A stretch of DNA of 64,000 nucleotides, taken from contig JAZOTM010000013.1 of the NCBI GenBank assembly GCA_045657625.1, positions 62,001 through 126,000 of the forward strand, written 5' to 3'. Under the pieces are notes generated by a model. That model saw nothing but the letters and a program-made list of their open reading frames with translations. It had not been told where the DNA came from and searched no databases. Shown piece by piece: positions 1-9,074 of this stretch. The number at the start of each line of letters is the position of its first letter. Positions within the stretch are counted from its first letter, which is position 1. The position numbers were made by a program, and so were the translations under genes. The stretch is from JAZOTM01 sp045657625 (GTDB taxonomy: Bacteria > Bacillota > Clostridia > Lachnospirales > Lachnospiraceae).

Positions 1-1204
1 TTCCCATTTTTTCCAATTCCTTCTTAAATCCCTGCACGTATGCATCGCCTGCAAAATCCTGAATAAAGTCAATGATAAAAGAACCGGACTGGCAGGTAAT
101 ATTTAAAGATAGACCATCACAGCAGGAAGAGAATAAATGTACAGACTCTACATGTGTTTCATTTTCTCCAAACTGGAACTGACCAACATAGCTCATCATA
201 TAAGTATCCAATTTTACATTTTCCAAAAAGCTAAGCATTGTCTGTTTGGCTTTAAAACTGTGGAATGAATTGACTGCGCCAAGCAACATAGGAATCATAT
301 TAAAATCCTTGATACAGTAATCCTTTTGTCTCTGCTGTCTCAACAAACTACGATAGTAAGTACACAACGATTCCATACTCATACCACTTTCCTTTTCTCC
401 ATAAGGAAGACTTACACTTTTCACGCAATTATGATATGTACCGACTGCATCTACAACGTCTCTTACATCCACCGGGAAATTGCTGTTGATTGGCTTGTCA
501 TGATCCGGATATAAACCAGCAATACTCTTGTTCATCAATGCACTTAATAAAATAATCGGAGTCGCATTGTTCTTTTTGCATGCTTCCATGAATTCCTTCT
601 GACTTATTGCAATTTCATAACGTCTGTGATTTTTCTTTTCTTCTTTTGTTTCCGGCAAAGTGAAGGCATTTTTGCAAAGTCCATCTATTTTCTTAATCTG
701 GGTTTTGTCAAAAGACTTTTTCACTGCGCAAGGATCTACATACTCTTCCGGCTTAATTTCTTCGCCATTCACACGCACACCTTCTACCAAAGATTCATTT
801 CCAAAGGCATATTTTCCATAGTAGTACATTAAGGTTTCCATAAAAAATTTGATTCCTCTACCATCGGCTAATCCATGGTGGAAGGAAATGCGAATGATAT
901 TCTCAAAATAGGTGACACAAAGCATATATCCGTTGCTTTCTTTTCCACCCAATGGCAAAAGGGCATCTGTCTTTCTTGCTACAAATGGTGCCTCATTTTC
1001 TACCGGATAAAATTCTCCTTTTTCTTCTTCAAAGCGCACCTTGAAATAGGGATAACGCTGAATGGTTTCTTCTGTCGCTTGTGCAATGGCTTCTGCATTT
1101 ACTTCTTCGGTTAAACGAATTTCAAATACCTCACTTGGAAGTCCATTTTTTCTATATAAATATGGTTGACCTGCTCTTACTGCGTTTCTTTTTGTTTGAT
1201 TCAT
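1..1204 (-). CDS. Condensation-domain-like acyltransferase (partial, C-terminus beyond window)
   Basis: The reading frame is open from an ATG at 1204 to the window edge, about 401 codons with no stop, so the C-terminus is missing. The start is supported by an AGAGAGGT ribosome binding site just upstream. Around residue 110 it has SFHHGLADG, the HHxxxDG catalytic motif of the chloramphenicol acetyltransferase/condensation-domain superfamily. The rest resembles the alcohol acetyltransferase/PapA-type free-standing acyltransferases, which run 400-450 residues, so only the last part is probably lost. Such enzymes transfer an acyl group to a hydroxyl or amine acceptor; the acceptor cannot be read from sequence. 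No biosynthetic partner genes lie next to it in this window. Confidence 0.75.
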   Translation of the reverse strand, partial: MNQTKRNAVRAGQPYLYRKNGLPSEVFEIRLTEEVNAEAIAQATEETIQRYPYFKVRFEEEKGEFYPVENEAPFVARKTDALLPLGGKESNGYMLCVTYFENIIRISFHHGLADGRGIKFFMETLMYYYGKYAFGNESLVEGVRVNGEEIKPEEYVDPCAVKKSFDKTQIKKIDGLCKNAFTLPETKEEKKNHRRYEIAISQKEFMEACKKNNATPIILLSALMNKSIAGLYPDHDKPINSNFPVDVRDVVDAVGTYHNCVKSVSLPYGEKESGMSMESLCTYYRSLLRQQRQKDYCIKDFNMIPMLLGAVNSFHSFKAKQTMLSFLENVKLDTYMMSYVGQFQFGENETHVESVHLFSSCCDGLSLNITCQSGSFIIDFIQDFAGDAYVQGFKKELEKMG

Positions 1205-1320
1205 GATAAATACCTCTCTTTTATAAAATGCTTTTTTCTATGTTTCTCTTTCAATGGTTGCATTCTATCGAGGAAATATTTGCGTTTCATTTGGGTTTTG
1301 TTGCTGTTGTATTAATATTG

Positions 1321-1497
1321 AATCAAAAAGATTAGGAAATATCATACGAAAACTACTCTGCCACACAAGTGTGTGGCAGAGGTAATACGCAAAAAAGCCC
1401 ATGGAAATGCTAGCATTTCCGTGGGCTTTCGTGCGTATTTCTCCTGCGGCAGAAGCCGCAGAGAAGTTTTCGTATTTACTTCCGTTTCTTTTTGATT
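1321..1497. repeat. Nested palindromic element with ~34-bp imperfect terminal inverted repeats (MITE-like)
   Basis: The ends are inverted repeats: AATCAAAAAGA at 1321 matches TCTTTTTGATT ending at 1497, and ATACGAAAACT at 1344-1354 matches AGTTTTCGTAT at about 1465-1475. Inside are three hairpins. CTCTGCCACACA/TGTGTGGCAGAG (1356-1381) is a perfect 12-bp stem. The second (about 1384-1440) pairs AATACGC with GCGTATT around a long stem, AAAGCCCATGGAAATGC with its complement, with one G-T pair. The third is CTGCGGC-AGAA-GCCGCAG (about 1443-1460). The whole folds as a closing stem with three arms. It fills the gap between the lipoprotein stop and the acyltransferase start. It could be a non-autonomous mobile element or a structured RNA; the central hairpin may also terminate transcription. 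Confidence 0.75.
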
Positions 1498-1506
1498 CCC
1501 TATCTT

Positions 1507-2556
1507 TTATACATAAAGTTGACTATACTCCAGCTCCTCTCCATCCAGCATCTCTTCTGTAATACCAATGGAATTCAACTTTTCTTCTTTCAATCTTTCC
1601 ATTTCTTCATAGTCCATGAAGCTAACATCTGTAAACTGCTCTAACGCCTCTGTATAATCACTATCCGAATACAAATCCGTATCTTCTATCACATCCCAAG
1701 TCTCCGGATCATGAATCAAATAAGAATAGTATTGCATCTTTCCATCTGCTGCAGGTTCCTCTGTACGCAACATATAAATAACCACGTCATTTTCTAAATT
1801 TGAAAAATCCAAGTCTCCAAGGCCATAGTTCATGGCAAACATAGAAAGATCCGCTTCCGTTTCTCCCATGCAACCAAACTGATACAAACCGGCTGCATTA
1901 ATGGTGCCTACTTCCCAACTATGATTTGTAGCTCCATTACTTCCGGAACTCTGAATCACACCATACTCATTAATATAAGTATAATTTCTAGACCACGCAG
2001 TTGTTGCGTATACCACTTGTAATTCCTGATTTACTTCCTTTGCTACTAAATAAAGTTCTGACTCCGGTTCCACAAAAGGACCTACCAAACGTAATACCAT
2101 TTCATTGCTATCATCATTTCCAAAGTCCACATAAGCGTAACCCACATATGTAATCTCTCCACCGGCACTGTAGTAATCCTCACTTGCAAGTATATTATTA
2201 AAAGCCTTCACCAAATCCGGTAAGGTGTATCCTATTTCTTCGCACAATCCCAAAAACTCATCTTCATAAGATTTGTACGTTACATCCTGATACACATTTT
2301 TCATATAATAGGAAAAAGAAAGTTCTCCATTTCCTGACAAAAATGCCTCGTAAACATCTGTTGTCTCCTCTGTATCCGCACCATCTCCGGTATCTCTCTC
2401 CGTGACCGTTGTTTCTTTTGTTATGGTTGTTGCTGCTGCCGTCTCACTATCCGCTTGTGTTTCCTCTTGCACTTTTCCGCAGGCCACAGTGCCCAATAAG
2501 GCTACACCCATTGCAAAACACATTATTTTTTGCAAAATCTGTTTTCTACGCTTCAT
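1507..2556 (-). CDS. Secreted lipoprotein of unknown function
   Basis: This 349-residue protein starts with a lysine/arginine-rich signal peptide and a hydrophobic stretch ending in GTVAC, so Cys26 is the likely lipidation site for membrane anchoring. A Glu/Thr-rich linker (about 30-65) leads into a tyrosine- and acid-rich globular part with no motif I recognise. The start at 2556 has a GGGAGAG ribosome binding site. It is transcribed alone, divergently from the ATPase at 2788. Similar acidic lipoproteins are common in Lachnospiraceae. The export call is firm; the function is unknown. Confidence 0.7.
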   Translation of the reverse strand: MKRRKQILQKIMCFAMGVALLGTVACGKVQEETQADSETAAATTITKETTVTERDTGDGADTEETTDVYEAFLSGNGELSFSYYMKNVYQDVTYKSYEDEFLGLCEEIGYTLPDLVKAFNNILASEDYYSAGGEITYVGYAYVDFGNDDSNEMVLRLVGPFVEPESELYLVAKEVNQELQVVYATTAWSRNYTYINEYGVIQSSGSNGATNHSWEVGTINAAGLYQFGCMGETEADLSMFAMNYGLGDLDFSNLENDVVIYMLRTEEPAADGKMQYYSYLIHDPETWDVIEDTDLYSDSDYTEALEQFTDVSFMDYEEMERLKEEKLNSIGITEEMLDGEELEYSQLYV

Positions 2557-2664
2557 CTTCTCTCCCTCTTTATCTTTTCCTGTGCATTTCTTTTTCTGAG
2601 GTCATTATAAAGTATGTTTTTTCAGACTACAACGAAATACAGCCATCTTAAGAAATCTTAAGGT

Positions 2665-2693
2665 TTGACAAAGTTATTAAAAGTTATTAAACT
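2665..2693 (+). promoter_or_regulatory. Sigma-A-type promoter for the ATPase gene
   Basis: A perfect TTGACA (2665-2670) is followed after 17 bp by TAAACT (2688-2693). The first iteron-like repeat begins immediately after the -35 box and covers the spacer and -10, so a protein bound there would block the promoter. The match is by eye. Confidence 0.45.
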
Positions 2694-2767
2694 TTAAGTA
2701 AGTTATTAAAAGTTATTAAAAGAAACAGAAGTTATTAAAAGTTATTAAACTCAGAAAAAGTTATGAA
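2671..2767 (+). repeat. Four 29-bp units of paired AAGTTATTAA direct repeats
   Basis: AAGTTATTAA occurs twice in tandem (10-bp step) at 2671, again at 2700 and again at 2729. A diverged single copy, AAGTTATGAA, lies at 2758. The unit spacing is exactly 29 bp each time and the last unit runs into the ribosome binding site of the ATPase gene. The regular phasing suggests an operator array or iteron-like binding site rather than chance AT richness. Confidence 0.8.
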
Positions 2768-2787
2768 AGATTGCAAGGAGGTAGCAC

Positions 2788-3825
2788 ATGTCAAATCCTT
2801 TTAACATCAGTTTTGGAAAAGAACCCAGCCGTTTAATTTCCAGAACATCACAAATAACCAAAGTAATCGAAACCTTTAACAGCAAAAATCCTTCTACACA
2901 GACCTACATGATTACAGGAGTAAGAGGATCCGGTAAAACTGTCACCATGACATCCATCGAACATAAACTTGCGAAAGATTCCTCTTGGATTATCACTCCG
3001 CTAAATCCTAACATGAATCTTCTAGAATCCCTTGCAGCACACCTATATGAACACAAAGAACTAAAGGCAGCTTTCTTAAAGGCAGATATCAATTTATCCT
3101 TTTTGAATATAAACCTAACCTTAGGAGCAGAAAAACCTGCTGCTACCGTAGAAGTCCAATTACTAAAAATGCTTCATATCGTAAAAAAACTAGGAAAAAA
3201 AGTTTTGATTACCATAGATGAAGTTGTAAAAAACGATAGTATGATTGCTTTTTCTTCTTCTTTTCAGACCTTTTTGCGTGAAGATTATCCCGTATTTTTA
3301 CTAATGACCGGATTGTTTGAAAACATTCGAAATCTACAAAACGAAGACACCTTGACGTTTTTATATCGCACTCCAAGAATCGATTTAAAACCACTTGGGA
3401 TTATAGGAATGGCAAATGATTACAAAGAAGTCTTCCATATTTCTGATGAAGAAGCAGAAGAAATGGCACGCTTTACCAAAGGTTATTCCTATGCTTTCCA
3501 AGCCTTAGGATATATAAAATGGGAAAATAACAGACCTTTAAAAGAATTACTCCCTAAATTTGACAGTATGATGGAGGACTTTGTTTATGAAAAAATTTGG
3601 TCTGAACTATCCCCCGGAGACAAAAAAGTGGTATTTGCTTTAGCACAAAATGAAAATAAAATGAAAACCGGAGATGTACAAAAAGCATCCGGAAATACAT
3701 CCAGTTCTTTTTCTACTTATCGAAAAAGATTAAGCGAAAAAGGCCTGATTGATACTTCAAACTATGGCTATATTGAACTTTCTTTGCCACGCTTTGGAGA
3801 AATTATAAAAGCCTATGAAGTATAA
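2788..3825 (+). CDS. AAA/ORC-like ATPase with C-terminal winged-helix region
   Basis: This 345-residue protein has a Walker A loop GVRGSGKT at residues 44-51 and a Walker B strand ending in ITIDEV near residue 140, followed by an ATPase core. The last 80 residues (KMKTGDVQKASGN through KRLSEKGLIDTSNYGYIEL) look like a winged helix-turn-helix with a beta hairpin. This is the layout of Cdc6/ORC-like and STAND-like single-protein ATPases found widely in bacteria and archaea with unknown roles. The start follows an excellent AAGGAGG. Immediately upstream is the 29-bp repeat array, so binding to its own promoter is a reasonable inference. No neighbouring gene suggests a partner. The ATPase fold is sure; the function is not. 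Confidence 0.75.
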   Translation: MSNPFNISFGKEPSRLISRTSQITKVIETFNSKNPSTQTYMITGVRGSGKTVTMTSIEHKLAKDSSWIITPLNPNMNLLESLAAHLYEHKELKAAFLKADINLSFLNINLTLGAEKPAATVEVQLLKMLHIVKKLGKKVLITIDEVVKNDSMIAFSSSFQTFLREDYPVFLLMTGLFENIRNLQNEDTLTFLYRTPRIDLKPLGIIGMANDYKEVFHISDEEAEEMARFTKGYSYAFQALGYIKWENNRPLKELLPKFDSMMEDFVYEKIWSELSPGDKKVVFALAQNENKMKTGDVQKASGNTSSSFSTYRKRLSEKGLIDTSNYGYIELSLPRFGEIIKAYEV

Positions 3826-3840
3826 CTCCATAGGCTTTTA
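3807..3840. terminator. Bidirectional terminator between convergent genes
   Basis: An 11-bp stem, AAAAGCCTATG (3807-3817) with CATAGGCTTTT (3829-3839), contains the stop codons of both the ATPase (+) and the membrane protein (-). T or A runs at both ends let it act in either direction. Confidence 0.75.
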
Positions 3841-4746
3841 AGCATCTTCTTTTTGCTTGGCATTGATACAACGTGTCCCTTTGATAATCATCTGAAGTGC
3901 CATAATAAAAATGAGGATAAATACGACCATGCCGGTAATGCCTGTCATGTTCCTCCGGAAAGTATAATCGTCCGCACCAAATCGCCCAGTCATGGCGATT
4001 TCAAGGGACAGCATCGCAACCAACGCTGCCGTAAAGGAAGAAACACTGGCCGCATAATACATGATGCGTTCATGATTCCGATATTTTAATACGCTCATAG
4101 ATGCGGAAGTCAACGCATAAAAGGTGTATAAAGCCATTCCAAAAATCAAAGTTCCCGGATAATCAATTTCTGCCTTTAATTCTACTGCTAATCGAGTAAT
4201 GATTCCCAAAACGACATTCAACACCAAAAGATTGATTCCACAGAGGCGATATCTCCTATAATCCGCCAAGGTATCTCCAACCGTTTCATCGTATTTTAAA
4301 TCTTTTTCTACAATAAACATGCGGAGCACTGCCAAAAGCAAATAATATACCCCAAAACAAACCAACCAAAGGGAGTGATACAAAATACCCGTTGTCACCT
4401 TTAAAACAACATAAAGCAGATTCATAACCACTCCGCTGGATAGTCCAAATCGGATACGAAAAGATTCGTTTTGGAATAGTTTTCCCACAAATGGCAAACG
4501 ACAAAGAGATGCATAAAATTCACTTTGGAAAAAGGCCTTGACCGCCTTAGGAATATCTCGAAAAATGGCAATACAAAACACAATGAGCCCATAAAAGGAC
4601 ACCAAATATGCCACATAAGCAATGACTCCCACGTCCCCTATTTCCAGCACAATACTTACAAATAAAAAGGTCGGAAGCGCGATCACGTAAGACCAAGGAA
4701 ATGGCACTATCCATAATTTTCGCAGAATCTTTTTTACTTTTTCCAT
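3838..4746 (-). CDS. Polytopic membrane protein of unknown function
   Basis: This 302-residue protein has about eight hydrophobic segments spread along its length and short basic loops, so it is an integral membrane protein. I see no transporter signature, catalytic motif or nucleotide-binding site. The N-terminus (MEKVKKILRKLW) is basic, as expected for a cytoplasmic start. It is monocistronic: a shared terminator lies at its 3' end and about 130 bp of non-coding sequence lies upstream. Similar unnamed multi-pass proteins occur in Clostridia. No function is proposed. Confidence 0.65.
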   Translation of the reverse strand: MEKVKKILRKLWIVPFPWSYVIALPTFLFVSIVLEIGDVGVIAYVAYLVSFYGLIVFCIAIFRDIPKAVKAFFQSEFYASLCRLPFVGKLFQNESFRIRFGLSSGVVMNLLYVVLKVTTGILYHSLWLVCFGVYYLLLAVLRMFIVEKDLKYDETVGDTLADYRRYRLCGINLLVLNVVLGIITRLAVELKAEIDYPGTLIFGMALYTFYALTSASMSVLKYRNHERIMYYAASVSSFTAALVAMLSLEIAMTGRFGADDYTFRRNMTGITGMVVFILIFIMALQMIIKGTRCINAKQKEDA

Positions 4747-4842
4747 ACTTTATACCATAGAATTCTCATTTTCCTGCTTACAGTATCATCATAACATTTC
4801 TATTTTGTTTAAATTTGAACTCCGCGGAATATTTTTATAAAA

Positions 4843-4875
4843 AAAAGGAAAACCGAATTACTCGATTTTCCTTTT
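4843..4875 (-). terminator. Intrinsic terminator after the GH43 gene
   Basis: On the minus strand AAAAGGAAAATCG pairs with CGGTTTTCCTTTT around a short loop and is followed by a T run, just past the stop at 4880. It ends the symporter-GH43 operon. Confidence 0.7.
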
Positions 4876-4879
4876 CTGC

Positions 4880-5773
4880 TTATAGGTCTTCCATGTTTCC
4901 CTGACAAAGAAGGGTTCCATCCTGTTCCTTCATGCCAAAGAAATTCGGATGTTCTTTTCCAATATCATTTGGATAATGCAAACAAAAATACCGCTTTCCT
5001 TCAAAAGTTTGAAATACCATGCCATGTCCACCATTACGCGGCCAAAATGGTTTTTCCATCTGTCTCCATGGACCTGCTATGGTTCCACTGTCAGAAACCG
5101 CCACCCCCACAGCATAATTTTCCTGGCTCCAGCTGGACCAGGTCATGAATAAATCTCCTTGTTCTCCACGAAAAACACAAGGTCCATCTGAGAAATAGAC
5201 CTCTCCCTTCATGCCAAACTCCTGCTCAGCAAAGGGTACGGGTCTGGCCCAGGAAGCTTCCTTGGGAGAAAATAGTGGCTTGGGTTCTGTGATGGTTTCC
5301 TTTAAATCCTTAGACACTTCCTGATAGCAAATATCCGCATCCGGATGATCTTCAAAACTATGAGAATATATCAAATAGATATGTTCATCCTCAAAGTATA
5401 AAGTGCCGTCTATGCAAGTCCAATCCTCCGGTGTCAACCGTTGACCATAAAGCTCAAAAGGACCGGTGGGACTTTCTGCCCGCAACAGGTAAATACCTTT
5501 TTTTATATTTTGTCCTCCGAAAGTAGTTAACAAATAAAAACTACCCTCATGTTCATAACACTCCGGTGCCCAAAAATTCCGGGTTGCAAAGAAATCTTCC
5601 GACCTATGAAAGATTTCAATGGGTCCTTCAAAATCTTTTAAATCTTCACTTACATAACAATCAAAGCCCTCTGCTTCTCCCCAACAGGTTTCACTTCTGG
5701 TACCGTATATATAGTACTTCCCTTCATATGGTAATACATATGGATCTCGAATCTTAATCTCTTCTGCTTTCAT
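4880..5773 (-). CDS. Glycoside hydrolase family 43-type glycosidase
   Basis: The 297-residue product has the five-bladed propeller layout of GH43. It has an early IRDPYVL (Asp10, the usual general base), TRNFWAPE, and CIDGTLYFED with the Asp that tunes the acid; GEVYFSDGPCVF probably carries the general acid. GH43 enzymes cleave beta-xylosides or alpha-arabinofuranosides from plant hemicellulose oligosaccharides. There is no signal peptide, so it acts on imported sugars. I chose the ATG at 5773, which has GGGAGT seven bases upstream. A longer frame to 5857 would run back into the symporter gene and adds a basic, non-homologous tail. It is co-transcribed with the GPH symporter 19 bp upstream. 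Confidence 0.85.
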   Translation of the reverse strand: MKAEEIKIRDPYVLPYEGKYYIYGTRSETCWGEAEGFDCYVSEDLKDFEGPIEIFHRSEDFFATRNFWAPECYEHEGSFYLLTTFGGQNIKKGIYLLRAESPTGPFELYGQRLTPEDWTCIDGTLYFEDEHIYLIYSHSFEDHPDADICYQEVSKDLKETITEPKPLFSPKEASWARPVPFAEQEFGMKGEVYFSDGPCVFRGEQGDLFMTWSSWSQENYAVGVAVSDSGTIAGPWRQMEKPFWPRNGGHGMVFQTFEGKRYFCLHYPNDIGKEHPNFFGMKEQDGTLLCQGNMEDL

Positions 5774-5792
5774 AGTTACTCCCGATTCTTTT

Positions 5793-7157
5793 TTATTCTT
5801 GTGCCTGCACTTGCTTTTTTGCTTCGTACATTTCACGAATTTTTTCTCTCTTTTCATCTGTAACCGGATACTTCATGAGTGCCAACATCACAACTGCTGC
5901 ACAAATAGCCGGTACCAAAAATCTAGCACAACCAATTCCGATAATCACTGCCTGTGGCTCCTGTCCAATAGCACCAGCCACATATCCGGTTGCTTCCAAT
6001 GTGAAACTGATAATTGCACTGGATGCAGCGATTCCTGCCTTGTTAGAAAATCCCTTTAAGGCTGCCATGGTTCCATTCACTGTTTTTCCTGTTTCTAATT
6101 TTACCAAATCTGTCATTTCTGTCATCAACATAGCACTGAATGGCATAGATGCTGTGGCAAACATGGCTCCGATTCCGGAGAATACAAACAAGACAACTAA
6201 ATTCGACTGGAACAATAACACTATGATGCTACAAATAATTACAATCAACTGCGAATAAGCAAAGGCTTTCTCTGTTTTCTTGAATACCTTCATCATATAT
6301 GGAATCAAGAATACAATTCCCAATACACCAATCAAAGAAATATCCAACATATAAAAGGAAATCAAATCCGGTCTTACGACACAGTACATCACATAATAAA
6401 CAGAAGATGCCATCATAATGTTAAAAGCCACATAAGAAGCCACCCAAGTCAGCAAAACATTCCAAAGTCCTTTGATGGAAAACAATTCCTTTAACTCTGC
6501 AACCAAGTGATTTTGTGTGGTATGTTCCACATATTTTTCTTCCGAAGTTGCAAAACATGCGAAACAGGAAATCGTCATTAAAACACCGGCAATTCCTACC
6601 ACAATCATGTATCCTTTTGCTGTGTTTTCGCCTCCAAAAAGAGAAACAAAGGTCAATGCAAAAGAAGTGGTGATAGTGGTAAAAATTCCCATTACTACGG
6701 TATAAGCATTGATTAATTTACTTCTTTCCTGCGGTTCATTGGTAATGGCATTGATTAATGCAGAACTTGGGATTTCAATTCCTGTACGAAGCATACCATA
6801 TAAAATATAGAACACCGCTGTCCATACAATTTTTCCATGTGTGCTAATATTTGGGCTCGCAAATAAAAGAACTACTACCACCGTTAAAATAGCCGGGATG
6901 AACAAAAAATACGGACGATATTTGCCCCATTTTGTTTTTGTTCTATCTGCAATGGTTCCCATAATTGGATCATTAATGGCATCCCAAATGGAAGCGATTA
7001 CCATGATCACACCGGCAGCTCCCGCCGGAACCCCAAATGTATCTGTCAAAAAGATTAATAAATAGGACCCTACTAGGGAACCCATAATCTGATATCCACT
7101 TCCCGTTGCAAATGCATAGGATAAAATTGTGGACATTTTTAATTTCTGCTTCTCCAT
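5793..7157 (-). CDS. GPH-family (glycoside-pentoside-hexuronide) sugar:cation symporter
   Basis: This 454-residue protein has about 12 transmembrane segments and the family's signature after helix 2, with NDPIMGTIADRTKTKWGKYRPY near residues 60-80. It is a relative of melibiose and xyloside carriers (MelB, XynB/YnaJ type). It would import a glycoside together with sodium or protons. An AGGAGGGGTAAC ribosome binding site precedes the ATG at 7157. Downstream is a cytosolic GH43 enzyme and divergently an AraC regulator, which together make a small arabino/xylo-oligosaccharide uptake module. Substrate identity is inferred from the neighbours. Confidence 0.9.
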   Translation of the reverse strand: MEKQKLKMSTILSYAFATGSGYQIMGSLVGSYLLIFLTDTFGVPAGAAGVIMVIASIWDAINDPIMGTIADRTKTKWGKYRPYFLFIPAILTVVVVLLFASPNISTHGKIVWTAVFYILYGMLRTGIEIPSSALINAITNEPQERSKLINAYTVVMGIFTTITTSFALTFVSLFGGENTAKGYMIVVGIAGVLMTISCFACFATSEEKYVEHTTQNHLVAELKELFSIKGLWNVLLTWVASYVAFNIMMASSVYYVMYCVVRPDLISFYMLDISLIGVLGIVFLIPYMMKVFKKTEKAFAYSQLIVIICSIIVLLFQSNLVVLFVFSGIGAMFATASMPFSAMLMTEMTDLVKLETGKTVNGTMAALKGFSNKAGIAASSAIISFTLEATGYVAGAIGQEPQAVIIGIGCARFLVPAICAAVVMLALMKYPVTDEKREKIREMYEAKKQVQAQE

Positions 7158-7262
7158 GTTACCCCTCCTGTAACCTTTGTAAATTTTGTATCCTTATGCT
7201 ATCATGGTGTGGCAGAAAAATAGTGACATTTCTTTCTAATATACTGACATAAGAGGTACCCT

Positions 7263-8342
7263 ATGGAAAATCAAATTTTTGCATTAAACGAAATTGAAAC
7301 ATTTTTAAAAGATTTTTTAAAAGATTATCCATCCTATGGATTAGACATTTTTGAAGAGTTTGAAACAGAAGACAAACACGATTCTCACCTATATCAGTTG
7401 CTTTCCAAAGAATGGCAAAAGAAACATGCTTCCGAACCATTTTTCTTGGATCCACAGATTTCGTATATTCAAGAAGATTTTTTCTTACAACCGCAGGAAA
7501 ATGTCACCATGCGAAAGAATCTTCGCTATATGCCGCTGATTCTTCATGCACATCAATTTATCGAAATCAATTATGTGTTAAAAAGCGCCGATAGTGTCAT
7601 GATTACCCGTAGTGGAAAACAACCTTTAAACGATGGAGATATCATTCTTTGTCCCCCCAACTTTGTACACTGTTTTGATTGTAAAAAGGATGAAAGCATC
7701 ATTCTGGACTTTTTTATTCGTGTCACTACCTTTGAAACCACCTTCTTCCAGTTATTAAACCGTGACAATTATTTATCCACCGTATTTTCCAACGCGCTAT
7801 ACAATTCTGAGGGGAATTATATTATGTGGCATTGCGAAAAAGATGCGGATTTAAAAAACCTGGTCCTTTCTTCTTTTGAAGAATATACCGGCCACCTAAA
7901 ATATAGCGAGCAAATGTTAGAAGCCAACATCTATCGTTTTTTTATCTTACTAATGAGACATCACGAACAGGAAGCCGTCTTTTCCATTCCTCAAGTTAAT
8001 AGCACGGACTCCCTGTTCCAATCCATACACAATTATATGTTGGTTCATTGTCGCTCCGTATCCCTTACCTCTACAGCCACCCACTTTGGTTATAGCGAAC
8101 GCCAATTGATTCGTATCCTAAAAAAGAATACAGGAAAAGGCTTTTCCGAACTTCTTTTAGACATTCGCATGAACCGCGCCATCCAGTTACTAAAAAACCC
8201 AGCACTGACAATTCCGCAAATTGCCGATATGCTGGGCTATTCCAGTGTATCTTATTTTCAAAAACAGTTTGTAAAGACCTTTTCTTTTACAGCAGATGCC
8301 TTTCAAAAACGTGTCGCTGACACCAATAAAAACTACTCATAA
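7263..8342 (+). CDS. AraC-family transcriptional regulator of the GPH/GH43 module
   Basis: The 359-residue protein has an N-terminal cupin-like sensor (HAHQFIEINYVLKS, then NDGDIILCPPNFVH near 120-140). A C-terminal double helix-turn-helix follows from about residue 255, including FGYSERQLIRILKKNTG and the signature IPQIADMLGYSSVSYFQKQF. It probably binds a sugar and activates the divergent symporter-GH43 operon across the 105-bp intergenic region. The ATG at 7263 follows AAGAGGT. Its 3' end overlaps the convergent ABC ATPase gene by 10 bp. Confidence 0.88.
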   Translation: MENQIFALNEIETFLKDFLKDYPSYGLDIFEEFETEDKHDSHLYQLLSKEWQKKHASEPFFLDPQISYIQEDFFLQPQENVTMRKNLRYMPLILHAHQFIEINYVLKSADSVMITRSGKQPLNDGDIILCPPNFVHCFDCKKDESIILDFFIRVTTFETTFFQLLNRDNYLSTVFSNALYNSEGNYIMWHCEKDADLKNLVLSSFEEYTGHLKYSEQMLEANIYRFFILLMRHHEQEAVFSIPQVNSTDSLFQSIHNYMLVHCRSVSLTSTATHFGYSERQLIRILKKNTGKGFSELLLDIRMNRAIQLLKNPALTIPQIADMLGYSSVSYFQKQFVKTFSFTADAFQKRVADTNKNYS

Positions 8343-9073
8343 GAAAAAGTCTTTAAGAAACGTTGTGCACGTTCCGTTTTTGGTTTTGCAAAAAAATCTG
8401 ACACGTCGTAAGACTCTTCTACAATTTCCCCTTGATCAAAGAAGACGATTCGATCTGCCACCGCTTTTGCAAACGCCATCTCATGTGTCACAATAATCAT
8501 AGTAGAACCGGTTTTTGCCAATTCCAGCATCGTCTGTAACACTTCGTGTACCATTTCCGGATCCAGCGCTGCCGTTACCTCATCAAACAATAACACCTCC
8601 GGATGCATAATCAAAGCTCGCACAATGGCCACACGTTGCTTTTGTCCACCGGATAACTGTCTTGGATAATAATCCTTTTTATCTGCCAAGCCCACTTTAT
8701 CCAACAGTTCCAAGGCTTCTCTTACGGCATCCTCTTTTTTTCTTTTCTGAACCTTTAAGGGTGATAAAATAATATTTTCCAATACCGTCTTATGGGGAAA
8801 CAATTCATAGGATTGAAAAACCATTCCTATTTTTTGACGTAATTTGTAAATATCCTTCTTATCCGGTTCCACAGGCATGCCGTCCACTACCACCACACCC
8901 TGCTCAATGGTTTCCAATCCATTTAAGCATCTTAAAAATGTACTCTTTCCACATCCGGATGGTCCGATTACAACCACCACTTCCCCTTTTTTCACGGAAA
9001 GATTTATATCCTTTAAAACAACATTTTTTCCAAATTCTTTATGTAAATGTGTTACCTTTACTAATTCGTTCAC
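8333..9073 (-). CDS. Polar amino acid ABC transporter ATP-binding protein
   Basis: This 246-residue ATPase belongs to the GlnQ/HisP group: Walker A GPSGCGKST (37-45), a Q-loop in GMVFQSYELFPH, signature LSGGQKQRVAIVRAL, and Walker B LLFDEVTAALDP. It powers import through the two permeases encoded directly upstream and is the last gene of a four-gene operon (binding protein, permease, permease, ATPase). Its stop lies inside the end of the convergent AraC gene, so the two transcripts overlap. Confidence 0.92.
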   Translation of the reverse strand: MNELVKVTHLHKEFGKNVVLKDINLSVKKGEVVVVIGPSGCGKSTFLRCLNGLETIEQGVVVVDGMPVEPDKKDIYKLRQKIGMVFQSYELFPHKTVLENIILSPLKVQKRKKEDAVREALELLDKVGLADKKDYYPRQLSGGQKQRVAIVRALIMHPEVLLFDEVTAALDPEMVHEVLQTMLELAKTGSTMIIVTHEMAFAKAVADRIVFFDQGEIVEESYDVSDFFAKPKTERAQRFLKTFSYE

Positions 9074-9074
9074 T

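Noticed and set aside
1356..1460. Several hairpins close together, which could look like a CRISPR array
   Set aside because: They are different hairpins nested in one inverted repeat, with no repeated unit and no spacers.
2671..2767. 29-bp regular repeats as a CRISPR array
   Set aside because: The repeats are direct 10-bp units with no unique spacers, and no Cas genes occur. They lie in a promoter.
5773..5857. Longer start for the GH43 protein
   Set aside because: It would overlap the symporter gene and adds a basic tail with no homology. The ATG at 5773 has a ribosome binding site.
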